Below are positions 43,099 through 51,415 of a stretch of 64,000 nt of DNA, piece after piece. The position numbers and the translations under genes are program-made. The stretch is from Amnibacterium kyonggiense (lineage in GTDB: Bacteria > Actinomycetota > Actinomycetes > Actinomycetales > Microbacteriaceae), in NCBI RefSeq assembly GCF_004364555.1, contig NZ_SOAM01000003.1, positions 124,001-188,000 on the forward strand, read 5' to 3'. Numbering within the stretch: the stretch's first letter is position 1; every line of letters starts with the position of its first letter. The notes below the pieces were generated by a model. That model had not been told where the DNA came from. It did not search any database and saw only the letters and a program-made list of their open reading frames with translations.

Positions 43099-43467
43099 TC
43101 AGGCGCCCTGCAGCGTCCAGATGATCTGCATGCGCACGAACATCACGGCCACCGCGAAGCAGGCGATGCCGACCACGACGACGGACCACCGGGTCTTCTC
43201 GGTGAGCGCCCAGAAGATCGCCGCGGGCGGGATCACGAGCGCGGACAGCAGGTAGGCGTAGAACTCGACGATGCTCCCCGACGGCGGGTTGCCGGCCGCG
43301 GGCGCGATGAGCGCGATGACGAGCTGCGCGACGAGCAGCAGCTCGACGAGGGCGGGCCCCGCGAGCGACAGGTCGGAGGGCCGGCGGCCCACGAGCCCGA
43401 GGACGACCGCGAGGAGCGCGGCGGCGCCCGCGACGATCACGGCCGCGACGGTGAACCCGAGGATCAT
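43099..43467 (-). CDS. Four-helix membrane protein of unknown function
   Basis: A 122-residue protein with four predicted transmembrane helices. Its ATG overlaps the truB stop (ATGA), so it is translated after truB. The segment LLSALVIPPAAIFWALTEKTRWSVVVVGIACF and the end MQIIWTLQGA suggest a conserved small family seen in other Micrococcales. Function unknown. Together with the following membrane gene it links truB to ribF. Confidence 0.7.
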   Translation of the reverse strand: MILGFTVAAVIVAGAAALLAVVLGLVGRRPSDLSLAGPALVELLLVAQLVIALIAPAAGNPPSGSIVEFYAYLLSALVIPPAAIFWALTEKTRWSVVVVGIACFAVAVMFVRMQIIWTLQGA

Positions 43468-44330
43468 GCGACCACCGCCTCCGGCGGCAGGTTCATCAGC
43501 ACGCGCGTCCGCCCTCCCCGGACCTCGACGAGGCCGATCAGGCCCCCGTCCTCCGCCAGCGCGGCGACGACCGGCGCGTCCGGCAGCGCGGTCGGGAGCC
43601 GTTTGCCCTGCTGGAGGGCGACCCGCTCCTCGGCGTCGAGGCGCAGGACCGGGAACAGGGCGCGCGCGACGTCCGCGGGTGCGCGCAGCGGCAGCGGCTC
43701 CTCCAGCGCACCCGCGTCCGCGACGTCGAACGGTCCGACCCTGGTCCGCCGCAGCGCCGTCAGGTGGCCGCCGACGCCGAGCGCGGCGCCGAGGTCCCGG
43801 GCGAGCGCGCGGATGTAGGTGCCCGACGAGCAGTCGACGACGACGTCGAGCTCGTCCTCCCGCTGCTCGACGACCGCGAAGCGCCGGATCGTCACGCGCC
43901 GGGACGGGAGGTCGACCGCCTCCCCCGCGCGCACGAGCTCGTGGGCGCGGCGGCCGTCGACGTGAACCGCGCTGACGGACGACGGGACCTGGTCGATCTC
44001 CCCGGTCAGCGCGGCGATCGCGGCGGGGATCGCCGCTCGCGTCCCGGCCGTTACCGGCCGCGGATCGCCGATCGGCGCGCCCTCGGCGTCGTCGGTGGTG
44101 GTCGCGGTGCCGAGCCGGATCGTCGCCTCGTACGTCTTGTCGAGGCCGACCAGGTACGTGAGGAGCCGGGTGGCCCCGTCGACGCCAAGGATCATGAGCC
44201 CGCTCGCGGCGGGGTCGAGGGTGCCGGCGTGCCCGACCCGGCGTGTCCCGGCGAGCCGGCGGGTGCGCTGCACGAGGTCGTGGGAGGTCGGGCCGATCGG
44301 CTTGTCCAGGAGGAGGAGGCCGGCCGTCAC
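43464..44330 (-). CDS. truB: tRNA pseudouridine-55 synthase
   Basis: A 288-residue enzyme that isomerises U55 in the T-loop of tRNAs. The family start GLLLLDKPIGPTSHDLV, catalytic D39 in VGHAGTLDPAASGLMIL, YEATIRLGTATTTDDAEG, PSSVSAVHVDGRRAHELVRAG and CSSGTYIRALARDLG are all present. The GTG has GGAGG only one base upstream, too close for efficient pairing, so initiation may depend on another start or be weak. It is divergent from panE. Confidence 0.96.
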   Translation of the reverse strand: MTAGLLLLDKPIGPTSHDLVQRTRRLAGTRRVGHAGTLDPAASGLMILGVDGATRLLTYLVGLDKTYEATIRLGTATTTDDAEGAPIGDPRPVTAGTRAAIPAAIAALTGEIDQVPSSVSAVHVDGRRAHELVRAGEAVDLPSRRVTIRRFAVVEQREDELDVVVDCSSGTYIRALARDLGAALGVGGHLTALRRTRVGPFDVADAGALEEPLPLRAPADVARALFPVLRLDAEERVALQQGKRLPTALPDAPVVAALAEDGGLIGLVEVRGGRTRVLMNLPPEAVVA

Positions 44331-44379
44331 GCCTCCATCGTCCCATCCGCCGCTCGGGGTCCCGCCGCACCGGCGTGGG

Positions 44380-44391
44380 TACGCTCGCCCG
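44380..44391 (+). promoter_or_regulatory. Leaderless promoter -10 of panE
   Basis: TACGCT at 44380-44385 with six bases to GTG; no Shine-Dalgarno. Confidence 0.45.
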
Positions 44392-45387
44392 GTGCGGATC
44401 GGGATCATCGGCGCCGGGGCGCTGGGCGGCACGTTCGCCGCGCTGCTGGACCGGGTCGGGCACGAGGTCGTCGTGACCGCCCGCGGCGCGCAGCTCGCCG
44501 CGATCCGCGAGCGGGGCCTCCGGCTCGAGGGCGGCTACGGGGAGGTCCTCGCGCGCGTCCGCGCCGAGGAGGCGCTGCCGGTGACGCCCGACCTCGCGCT
44601 GCTCGCGGTGAAGGCGCAGGACGCCGCAGCCGCGGCCGCGCAGAACGCCAGAGCGCTGGACGGCGTGCCGGTGGTCGTCGTGCAGAACGGCCTGCAGGGG
44701 CCGCAGGCGCTCGCCGCCGTGCTGCCGACGTCGCCGCGCACGGGTGCGGCGTCGATGATCGCCGCCTCGTTCCTCTCCCCCGGCGTGGTGACGGTGACGG
44801 CGCCCGGGGTGACCGTGCTGGCCGCGGAGACCGCGACCGCGGCGCAGCGCGACGCGGCGGCCGCCGTGCTCGGCGCCGTGGTCGAGGTCCGGACGGCGCC
44901 CGATCTCGCCGGGCTGCAGTGGTCGAAGCTCGTGGTGAACCAGCTGAACGCCGCGTCCGCGATCACGGGGACGCCGCTGCAGGCGGCGCTCGAGTCCCGC
45001 GCGCTGACCACGGCCGTCGCCGCCGCGATGCGGGAGACGATCCGCGTCGCCCGCGCGGACGGCGTCCGCCTGGAGGGGCTGCCGGCGCTGCCGCCCGCGC
45101 TGATCCGGGCGATCGACCGGCTGCCGCTCCCCCTGGCGTCCCGCGTGCTCCGCCGCGGCGTCGCGGCGCGGATGGGCGACGTGCCGAACCCGGGCAGCAC
45201 GCTCCAGAGCCTGCGCCGCGGTCGTCCGACGGAGATCGACCACCTCTCCGGCGCGGTCGTCGCGGAGGGCGAGCGGCTCGGCGTGCCGACGCCCGTCAAC
45301 CGGCGGATCGTCGAGGTCGTGCACGCGATCGAAGCGACCGGCGCCTTCCTCCCCGCGGGCGAGGCGGCGCGGGCACTGCAAGCCTGA
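44392..45387 (+). CDS. panE: 2-dehydropantoate 2-reductase (ketopantoate reductase)
   Basis: A 331-residue NADPH-dependent enzyme of pantothenate synthesis. The N-terminal Rossmann motif is IGIIGAGALGGTFAALL. LLAVKAQD, VVVVQNGLQG, the catalytic lysine in GLQWSKLVVNQLNA and GRPTEIDHLSGAVVAEG complete the ApbA/PanE pattern. The GTG at 44392 is leaderless in appearance and gives the expected N-terminus. Confidence 0.92.
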   Translation: MRIGIIGAGALGGTFAALLDRVGHEVVVTARGAQLAAIRERGLRLEGGYGEVLARVRAEEALPVTPDLALLAVKAQDAAAAAAQNARALDGVPVVVVQNGLQGPQALAAVLPTSPRTGAASMIAASFLSPGVVTVTAPGVTVLAAETATAAQRDAAAAVLGAVVEVRTAPDLAGLQWSKLVVNQLNAASAITGTPLQAALESRALTTAVAAAMRETIRVARADGVRLEGLPALPPALIRAIDRLPLPLASRVLRRGVAARMGDVPNPGSTLQSLRRGRPTEIDHLSGAVVAEGERLGVPTPVNRRIVEVVHAIEATGAFLPAGEAARALQA

Positions 45388-45399
45388 GGGCGGTCCCCG

Positions 45400-45993
45400 T
45401 CAGCAGGCGTCCTCGAACCGCCGCCGCGGGTGGACGGGGTCGGTGAGGTCGAAGGAGGCGTTCGCGCTCTTCCGCGCGTCGAGCCGGCGGAACGCGAGGT
45501 CGACGAGGGCCGCCCACGGCGCCGGATCGACGCCCGGCAGGCGTTCGGCGTCCCGCGCGGCGGCGACCTCCCGCGGCACCTGCAGCCAGGCGCTCGTGTG
45601 CCACATGCCCGAGTACGGCGGGAAGTGGAGGAACGGCCCGGACGCGACGAGCACCGCGCGGTCGCCGGGCTCGAAGCCGCGGACGGGCCGGTCCGCGCGG
45701 TAGGGCGCGAGCACCTCCGCCCGGAACCGGTCCTCGTCGAAGAAGCGCTCCGGGTCCGTCGCGCGGGGCTCGGCGGCGAACGCGCCCATCGGCACGGCGA
45801 TCGCCGGCACGCCCTCGGCCTCGAACGCGGCGGCGAGATCGGCGGCGAACCGCTCGCGACCGGAGGGCGCCGCGCCGTCGGGGTCCTCGATGCCGTCGAG
45901 CCCGACGAGGATCCGTCCCCTCGGGTGCACCTCGAGGACCTCGCGCGCGTACTCGGCGATCACGTCCGCCCGCGAGGGCTGCCATCGGGCCAT
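45400..45993 (-). CDS. Uridine-kinase-like protein with degenerate P-loop
   Basis: A 197-residue protein whose layout resembles small actinobacterial uridine/cytidine kinase-like proteins: VGLDGI near residue 30, GAFAAEPRATDPERFFDEDRFRAEVLAPYR, RAVLVASGPFLHF and TSAWLQVPREVAAARD. The Walker A region reads G40-A-A-P-S-G45-R46-E47, so the invariant lysine and Ser/Thr are replaced and there is a four-residue shift. Catalysis by the usual route seems unlikely. A leaderless promoter (TACGGT) precedes the ATG. Confidence 0.65.
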   Translation of the reverse strand: MARWQPSRADVIAEYAREVLEVHPRGRILVGLDGIEDPDGAAPSGRERFAADLAAAFEAEGVPAIAVPMGAFAAEPRATDPERFFDEDRFRAEVLAPYRADRPVRGFEPGDRAVLVASGPFLHFPPYSGMWHTSAWLQVPREVAAARDAERLPGVDPAPWAALVDLAFRRLDARKSANASFDLTDPVHPRRRFEDAC

Positions 45994-46026
45994 GCGAGCG
46001 ACCGTAGCCGCCTACGCTCGGAGCCC
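45994..46026. promoter_or_regulatory. Compact divergent leaderless promoters in 33 bases
   Basis: Minus strand TACGGT (46006-46001) is seven bases from the kinase-like ATG. Plus strand TACGCT (46013-46018) is eight bases from the GNAT GTG. The two -10 elements are only six bases apart, so RNA polymerase could not occupy both. Confidence 0.55.
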
Positions 46027-46482
46027 GTGTCGGAGGTGCGGGTGCGGGCGGCGAGGAACGCCGACGTCCCCGCGCTGGAACGGCTGATCGAGGACGCGTT
46101 CGCGCCCTTCACGGCCCGCACCGGGATCGTGCCCGCGCCCCGGTCGATCGACTGGGCGACGACGATCTCGGCGCTCGGCGCCGAGGTCGCGGTCCTGGCC
46201 GACCGCGTCGTCGGGGTGCTCGTGACCTGGCCGCATCCCGACCACCTCCTCGTCGACGTGCTCGCGGTCGCCCCGTCGGCGCAGGGCTCGGGCGTCGGCA
46301 GGACCCTGCTCGCGCACGCCCGGGCCGCGGCGGCCCGGACCGGGCGCGACCGGCTGCGGCTGTGCACGAACGCCGGGATGACGGCGTCCCTCGCCTGGTA
46401 CGGGCGGCAGGGGTTCGTCGAGACGGACCGGCGCCGCGAGGACGGCTTCGACCGCGTGTTCCTCGAGCAGCGCGTCGGATGA
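46027..46482 (+). CDS. GNAT-family N-acetyltransferase
   Basis: A 151-residue acetyltransferase. The acetyl-CoA motif is LAVAPSAQGSGVGRTLLAHARA near residues 79-98. The preceding strand is DHLLVDVLAV and the C-terminal half has LCTNAGMTASLAWYGRQGFVETDRR. Substrate unknown. The stop overlaps the mutY start (ATGA), so the two are co-expressed. Confidence 0.92.
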   Translation: MSEVRVRAARNADVPALERLIEDAFAPFTARTGIVPAPRSIDWATTISALGAEVAVLADRVVGVLVTWPHPDHLLVDVLAVAPSAQGSGVGRTLLAHARAAAARTGRDRLRLCTNAGMTASLAWYGRQGFVETDRRREDGFDRVFLEQRVG

Positions 46483-47351
46483 CCGCGCTCGATCCCGCCC
46501 TCGTCGTCGACTGGTTCGCCGCGCACGCGCGCGACCTCCCCTGGCGACGGCCGGGCTTCAGCGCCTGGGGCACGCTCGTCTCGGAGTTCATGCTCCAGCA
46601 GACGCAGGTCGCCCGGGTCGTCCCGATCCTCGAGGACTGGCTCCGGCGCTGGCCGACGCCCGCCGACCTCGCCGCCGCCCCGCCGTCGGAGGTGCTGCGC
46701 GCGTGGGGCCGGCTCGGCTACCCGCGCCGCGCGCTCGCGCTGCACGCCTGCGCGACCACCATCGCGGAGCAGCACGGGAACGTCGTGCCGGAGGACGTCG
46801 ACGCGCTCCTGGCACTGCCCGGCATCGGCGACTACACGGCGCGGGCGATCGCCGTCTTCGCCCACGGCCACCGGCACCCCGTCGTCGACACGAACGTGCG
46901 GCGCGTGATCGCGCGGGCGGTGCAGGGCGTCGCGCAGCCCGGTCCGCCGAACGCGCGGCGCGATCTGCCCGCGATGGCGGCGCTGCTGCCCGAGGACCTC
47001 GTCGCCCAGCGGGCGTTCAACGCCGGGACGATGGAGCTCGGCGCGATCGTCTGCACCGCGCGGGCGCCGCGCTGCGGCGAGTGCCCGCTCGCGGACGTGT
47101 GCGCCTGGCGGCTCGCGGGGCACCCGGAGCCGGACGGCCCGCCGCCGCGGCGCCAGGCGCGCTTCGAGGGCTCCGACCGCCAGCGGCGCGGCCGCGTGAT
47201 GGCCGAGCTGCGCGCGAGCGACGTCCCCGTGTCGGAGGCCGAGCTCGCGCAGGTCCTCCCCGACCCCGAGGGGCGGGCGCGGATCCTCGCCGGGCTCGAG
47301 CGGGACGGCCTCGCCGCGAGGTCGGAGGGCGGCTGGTCCCTCCCGCTCTGA
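46479..47351 (+). CDS. mutY: A/G-specific adenine glycosylase
   Basis: A 290-residue base-excision enzyme removing adenine opposite 8-oxoguanine. The helix-hairpin-helix is LLALPGIGDYTARAIAVFA, with catalytic aspartate in HPVVDTNVRR. The [4Fe-4S] ligands follow the C-x6-C-x2-C-x5-C pattern in ICTARAPRCGECPLADVCAW. FMLQQTQVARV is present. It lacks the C-terminal NUDIX-like domain of E. coli MutY, which is normal for short actinobacterial forms. Confidence 0.96.
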   Translation: MTALDPALVVDWFAAHARDLPWRRPGFSAWGTLVSEFMLQQTQVARVVPILEDWLRRWPTPADLAAAPPSEVLRAWGRLGYPRRALALHACATTIAEQHGNVVPEDVDALLALPGIGDYTARAIAVFAHGHRHPVVDTNVRRVIARAVQGVAQPGPPNARRDLPAMAALLPEDLVAQRAFNAGTMELGAIVCTARAPRCGECPLADVCAWRLAGHPEPDGPPPRRQARFEGSDRQRRGRVMAELRASDVPVSEAELAQVLPDPEGRARILAGLERDGLAARSEGGWSLPL

Positions 47352-47352
47352 T

Positions 47353-47397
47353 CATTCTTCGTTCTGCAGGACTCGACGTCCTGCAGAACGAAGAGTG
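47353..47397. terminator. Bidirectional hairpin, family B copy 2
   Basis: Arms 47353-47372 and 47378-47397 pair over 20 bp with one mismatch and a 5-base loop, starting two bases after the mutY stop and ending near the convergent DUF6804 stop. CATTCTTCGTT is shared with the ligD hairpin. Confidence 0.75.
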
Positions 47398-47401
47398 CGA
47401 G

Positions 47402-47785
47402 TCACTCGGGCGGGGTGTACCTCGCGAAGGCGCCGGTCAGCAGCAGCGCCGCGGCGGCCACGAGGTGCCCGAGCCGGAACGGCGTGCCGTCGAAGGAGAA
47501 CGGGATGACGGGGTTCCAGAGCACCGCCACGACGAGCGGCACCGGCAGCCAGGCCCACTGCTTCGCCTGCCACACGAACACGGCCGTGATCAGGGCGAGC
47601 ACGCTGACGCCGAATCGGATGAACAGGTACCCGTCCTGCCCGACGAGCAGGAGGCCGCCGATCAGCACGATGGCGCCGACGACCGCCGGACCGAGCGCGC
47701 GCCGCTGCTTCCGCGACCCGTACCGGTTCGCGAGCGACGGCGGGTTCCGGGAGGCGGCCCGCCGCTCGGCCCGGTTGCCGCTCAT
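47402..47785 (-). CDS. DUF6804 membrane protein
   Basis: A 127-residue protein with a basic N-terminus (residues 1-32) and three to four transmembrane helices. DGYLFIRFGVSVLALITA and WLPVPLVVAVLWNPVIPF are hallmarks of DUF6804. It begins eight bases after the rbfA stop and is probably co-transcribed with it. Function unknown. Confidence 0.8.
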   Translation of the reverse strand: MSGNRAERRAASRNPPSLANRYGSRKQRRALGPAVVGAIVLIGGLLLVGQDGYLFIRFGVSVLALITAVFVWQAKQWAWLPVPLVVAVLWNPVIPFSFDGTPFRLGHLVAAAALLLTGAFARYTPPE

Positions 47786-47792
47786 CGGGCGC

Positions 47793-48227
47793 TCATTCCT
47801 CGTCGGCCTCGCGCGGCTTCACGTACGGGTCCTCGTCGCCGGCGTACTGGGCGCCGGTCGCGAGTGCCCGGGTCGCGCTGTCCTGCTCGCGCGCCTTGGC
47901 GAGCAGCTCGGCGACGTGCGCCGCGTTCTCCGGGATCGCGTCCGGAATGAACTCGAGCGTCGGCGTGAGCCGGGCCCGGATGTTCCTCCCCACCTCCGTG
48001 CGGAGCATGCCGGTCGCGGCCTTCAGCGCCGCAGCCGAGTCCTCGCGCTCCTGCTCCGACCCGTAGACCGTGTAGAAGACGCTCGCGTGCTGGAGGTCGC
48101 CCGTCATGCGGACGTCCGTGATCGTCACGAAGCCGAGACGCGGGTCCCGGAGGCCCTTGTCCAGACGCTTCGCGATGATCTCCTTGATGCTGTCGCCGAG
48201 CTTCGCGGCCCTGCCGTGGTCAGCCAT
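47793..48227 (-). CDS. rbfA: Ribosome-binding factor A
   Basis: A 144-residue KH-like protein needed for maturation of the 16S rRNA 5' end and 30S assembly. Diagnostic parts are KLGDSIKEIIAKRLDKGLRDPRLGFVTITDVRMTGDLQHASVFYTVYG and MLRTEVGRNIRARLTPTLEFIPDAIPENAAHVAELL. GGAGG lies six bases before the ATG. It follows infB on the same strand across a 23-bp perfect hairpin. Confidence 0.97.
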   Translation of the reverse strand: MADHGRAAKLGDSIKEIIAKRLDKGLRDPRLGFVTITDVRMTGDLQHASVFYTVYGSEQEREDSAAALKAATGMLRTEVGRNIRARLTPTLEFIPDAIPENAAHVAELLAKAREQDSATRALATGAQYAGDEDPYVKPREADEE

Positions 48228-48245
48228 CGGTTCCTCCTCTGGACG

Positions 48246-48305
48246 GGTTCACGGATACGGAGATCCGGGGCGCTGCGCGCCGCCGGATCTCCGTATCCGT
48301 GAACC
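48246..48305. repeat. Perfect 23-bp hairpin between infB and rbfA, family A copy 2
   Basis: Arms 48246-48268 and 48283-48305 are fully complementary with a 14-base loop that can itself pair (GGCGC/GCGCC). The arm core GTTCACGGATACGGAGATCCG is the one found at 9853-9873. It lies eleven bases after the infB stop and would terminate or attenuate transcription into rbfA. Confidence 0.8.
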
Positions 48306-48316
48306 GGGACGGGCCG

Positions 48317-51154
48317 CTAGGCGCGGACCTTCTCCTTGGTCTCCGTCGTCTCGATCTCGTCGCCGACCTGGATGTCGTTGAACCGACCGAGGCCGATGCC
48401 GGCCTCGAAGTCCGTGCGGACCTCGGTGACGTCGTCCTTGAAGCGGCGCAGCGACTCGATCGCCAGGTTGTCCCCGACGACCACGCCGTTGCGGATGACC
48501 CGCGCCTTCGCGTTGCGGGTAATGGTGCCGCTGCGGACGATGACACCCGCGATGTTGCCGAACTTGGAGGAGCGGAACACCTCGCGGATCTCGGCGAGGC
48601 CCGACTGGACCTCCTCGTACTCCGGCTTGAGCATGCCCTTCAGCGAGTTCTCGACGTCCTCCAGCGCGGCGTAGATCACCGAGTAGAAGCGGATGTCGAT
48701 GCCCTCGCGAGCGGCCCGCTCGCGGGCCTTCGGGTCGGGGCGCACGTTGAAGCCGATGATGATCGCGTTGTCGACCGTCGCCAGGTTCACGTCCGACTCG
48801 GTGACGGCGCCGACGCCGCGGTGGATGATCCGCAGCTGCACGCTGTCGTCGACCTCGATCTTCAGGAGCGACTCCTCCAGCGCCTCGACGGCACCGGACA
48901 CGTCGCCCTTGATGATCAGGTTCAGCGAGTCGACCTTGCCGGCCTCGATCTGACCCATGAAGTCCTCGAGCGAGATGCGCTTGCGGGCCTTCGCCAGCGA
49001 CGCGTTCCGCTCGGCGGCCTCGCGCTTCTCCGCGACCTGCCGGGCCGTGCGGTCCTCCTCGGTGACGAGGAAGGTGTCGCCGGCGCGCGGGACGGAGGAG
49101 AGGCCCTGGACCTGGACGGCCCGGGACGGGTACGCCTCGACGATCGCGTTGCCGTTCTCGTCGGACATCGCCCGGACGCGGCCGTAGGCCGTGCCGGCGA
49201 CGATCGAGTCGCCCACCCGGAGCGTGCCGGTCTGGATCAGCACCGTCGCGACCGCGCCGCGGCCCTTGTCGAGCCGCGCCTCGATGGCGACACCGCGCGC
49301 GTCCCGGTTCGGGTTCGAGCGCAGGTCGAGCCCCGCGTCCGCCGTCAGCAGGACGGCGTCCATCAGGTCCTCGATGCCGAGGCCCGTGCGCGCCGAGACG
49401 TCGACGAACATCGTGTCGCCGCCGTACTCCTCCGCCACCAGGCCGAACTCGGTCAGCTGCTGACGCACCTTCGCCGGGTTGGCGTCCTCCTTGTCGACCT
49501 TGTTCACCGCGACCACGATCGGCACTCCGGCCGCCTGGGCGTGGTTCAGGGCCTCCACGGTCTGCGGCATGACGCCGTCGTCGGCGGCGACCACGAGGAT
49601 CGCGAGGTCGGTCACCTCGGCGCCGCGGGCACGCATGGCGGTGAACGCCTCGTGACCCGGGGTGTCGATGAAGGTGATGGCCCGCTCGTGGCCCTCGTGC
49701 TCCTTCCACACCTGGTACGCACCGATGTGCTGCGTGATGCCGCCGGACTCGCCCGCGACCACGTTGGAGTTGCGGATGGAGTCGAGGAGCTTCGTCTTGC
49801 CGTGGTCGACGTGGCCCATGACGGTCACGACCGGCGGCCGGATCTCCAGGTCCTCGTCGTCCTCGTCGTACTCGAACTCGATGTCGAAGCCCTCGAGCAG
49901 CTCGCGGTCCTCGTCCTCGGGCGAGACCATCTCGATCCGGTAGCCGAGCTCCTCGCCGAGCACCTGGAAGGTGGCCTCGTCGAGCGACTCCGTCGCCGTC
50001 GCCATCTCACCGAGGTGGAACAGCACGGTCACGAGGTTGCCGGGGCTCGCGTCGATCTTGTCCGCGAAGTCCGTGATGGACGCGCCGCGGCGGAGGCGGA
50101 TCGTGGTCGAGCCGTCGCCGCGCGGGACGCTGACGCCGCCGAGCGTCGGCGCCGACCGCATCTCGAACTCGGCGCGCTTCGTCCGCTTCGACTTGCGCTG
50201 GCGGGACTTCCCGCCACCCTTGCCGAACGCGCCCGCGGTGCCGCCACCGGGGCCGCGACCGCGACCGCCGCCTCCGGGGCGGGGTCCGCTGAAGCCGCCC
50301 GCGGGACGCTGGAAGCCGCCGCCGGCACCGCCGGGACGACCCGCACCGCCGCCGGCACCGCCGGGACGCTGGAAGCTCGGGCGCTGGCCGAAGCCCTGCG
50401 GCCGCTGGCCCATGCCGGGCCCGCCGGGACGCGGGGCACCCGGACGCGGAGCACCCGGACGCGGGGCGCCGGGACGCGGGGCGCCGGGACGCGGGATCGC
50501 ACCGTTGGCGCCGCCGCCCGTGCCGCCGGGACGCATGCCCTGGTTGGAGGCGAACGGGTTGTTGCCGGGACGCGGGGCCGACGGGCGGCCCATCCCCTGG
50601 CTCGACGCGAACGGGTTGTTGCCCGGGCGGGGCGCGCCGGGACGCGGGGCGCCGCCGGGACGCGGGATCGAGGAGCCGGGGGTCGCCGAGCCCGGGGTCT
50701 CCGAGCGCGGAGCGGTGGGCCGGTCCTGCACCGGGCGGGGCGTGTCGCCGCTCGCGGCGGGACGCTCTGCCGGCTGCGGGGTCTCGGTCCGCGGCGCGGC
50801 GGGCTCCTCCGGAGCGCGCGCCGGCGCCGGGGCGGGAGCCGCGGCGGCGGGCGCCGGAGCGGGGGCCGCAGCGGCCGGGGTCGCCGCGGGACGCGGGCCC
50901 GGGGTCGCCGGACGCGACGCGCCGGGCGTCGCGGGGCGGCCCGCCGTCGGTGCGCCGGGGCGCGGGCCCGCGGGTCCGCCGGCGGTCGCGATGCCGTCAG
51001 CGGCCAGCTTGGCCTTCAGCTTGCGCACGACCGGCGGCTCGACGGACGACGACGGGCCCTTGACGAACTCGCCCATCTCCTTGAGCTTCGCCAGTGCGAG
51101 CTTGGTGTCGATCCCGAGGTCGGTAGCGATCTCGTGGACGCGTGGCTTCGCCAC
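48317..51154 (-). CDS. infB: Translation initiation factor IF-2
   Basis: A 945-residue GTPase that brings fMet-tRNA to the ribosome. An IF2_N domain ([30 protein letters not shown]) is followed by a long Pro/Gly/Ala/Arg-rich linker to about residue 350. The G domain shows [37 protein letters not shown] and [12 protein letters not shown]. Domains II-IV follow, ending with the [13 protein letters not shown] region. The GTG has AGGAG six bases upstream. The gene lies between nusA and rbfA as expected, but ylxR is missing from the 5' gap. Confidence 0.98.
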   Translation of the reverse strand: MAKPRVHEIATDLGIDTKLALAKLKEMGEFVKGPSSSVEPPVVRKLKAKLAADGIATAGGPAGPRPGAPTAGRPATPGASRPATPGPRPAATPAAAAPAPAPAAAAPAPAPARAPEEPAAPRTETPQPAERPAASGDTPRPVQDRPTAPRSETPGSATPGSSIPRPGGAPRPGAPRPGNNPFASSQGMGRPSAPRPGNNPFASNQGMRPGGTGGGANGAIPRPGAPRPGAPRPGAPRPGAPRPGGPGMGQRPQGFGQRPSFQRPGGAGGGAGRPGGAGGGFQRPAGGFSGPRPGGGGRGRGPGGGTAGAFGKGGGKSRQRKSKRTKRAEFEMRSAPTLGGVSVPRGDGSTTIRLRRGASITDFADKIDASPGNLVTVLFHLGEMATATESLDEATFQVLGEELGYRIEMVSPEDEDRELLEGFDIEFEYDEDDEDLEIRPPVVTVMGHVDHGKTKLLDSIRNSNVVAGESGGITQHIGAYQVWKEHEGHERAITFIDTPGHEAFTAMRARGAEVTDLAILVVAADDGVMPQTVEALNHAQAAGVPIVVAVNKVDKEDANPAKVRQQLTEFGLVAEEYGGDTMFVDVSARTGLGIEDLMDAVLLTADAGLDLRSNPNRDARGVAIEARLDKGRGAVATVLIQTGTLRVGDSIVAGTAYGRVRAMSDENGNAIVEAYPSRAVQVQGLSSVPRAGDTFLVTEEDRTARQVAEKREAAERNASLAKARKRISLEDFMGQIEAGKVDSLNLIIKGDVSGAVEALEESLLKIEVDDSVQLRIIHRGVGAVTESDVNLATVDNAIIIGFNVRPDPKARERAAREGIDIRFYSVIYAALEDVENSLKGMLKPEYEEVQSGLAEIREVFRSSKFGNIAGVIVRSGTITRNAKARVIRNGVVVGDNLAIESLRRFKDDVTEVRTDFEAGIGLGRFNDIQVGDEIETTETKEKVRA
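50427..50494. repeat. 15-bp minisatellite inside infB
   Basis: About four and a half copies of a 15-base unit (GGGACGCGGGGCGCC and variants) encode repeated A-P-R-P-G in the IF-2 linker. In-frame repeat number changes would alter linker length without harming the reading frame. Confidence 0.75.
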
Positions 51155-51334
51155 ATTCTCTCCTGTCCAGGCCTGCCCGGACAGGGCAGGCCACTACTGC
51201 GGTGCGGATCTCATCTCGAGTCGCTCATCGCTTGTCCATGTGCCTGTTCCACTTCGCGTGGTGAGAACTGCTCGCGTCCGGATGGAGCGGCAGCAGAAGG
51301 GGCGGCAGCCTCGGCCGCTCCATCGAGCAGTGTA
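51155..51334 (-). promoter_or_regulatory. infB leader with candidate promoter and two competing hairpins
   Basis: TACACT (minus strand, 51334-51329) is a candidate -10, five bases before an ATG that opens a 32-codon ORF. Downstream, hairpin 1 pairs 51184-51192 with 51170-51178 (9 bp, GGCCTGCCC). Hairpin 2 pairs 51179-51185 with 51162-51168 (7 bp, CCTGTCC/GGACAGG) and covers part of the infB Shine-Dalgarno AGGAG. They overlap by two bases, so they are mutually exclusive. Confidence 0.5.
51225..51323 (-). CDS. Possible 32-residue leader peptide or remnant of ylxR
   Basis: An ATG immediately after the TACACT element opens a 32-codon frame starting MERPRLPPLL and ending AKWNRHMDKR. A leaderless message starting at this ATG is plausible. 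The gap holds no complete YlxR (no CxxC-type signature), so this could be a leader peptide or the leftover 3' end of ylxR. Evidence that it is translated is weak. Confidence 0.3.
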   Translation of the reverse strand: MERPRLPPLLLPLHPDASSSHHAKWNRHMDKR

Positions 51335-51415
51335 CCCGGCCTCGTCGGGCCCGGCACCCTCCACGTGGTGAACACGCGCGCCGGCGCCCATGTTCCCGCC
51401 GCGGCGGGAACCGCG

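Noticed and set aside
50427-50494. Independent repeat element
   Set aside because: It is an in-frame Pro-Gly minisatellite within the IF-2 linker and needs no other explanation.
51194-51391. 65-codon frame between nusA and infB as a possible ylxR
   Set aside because: It has no conserved arginine/cysteine signature of YlxR and the composition is that of a non-coding leader.
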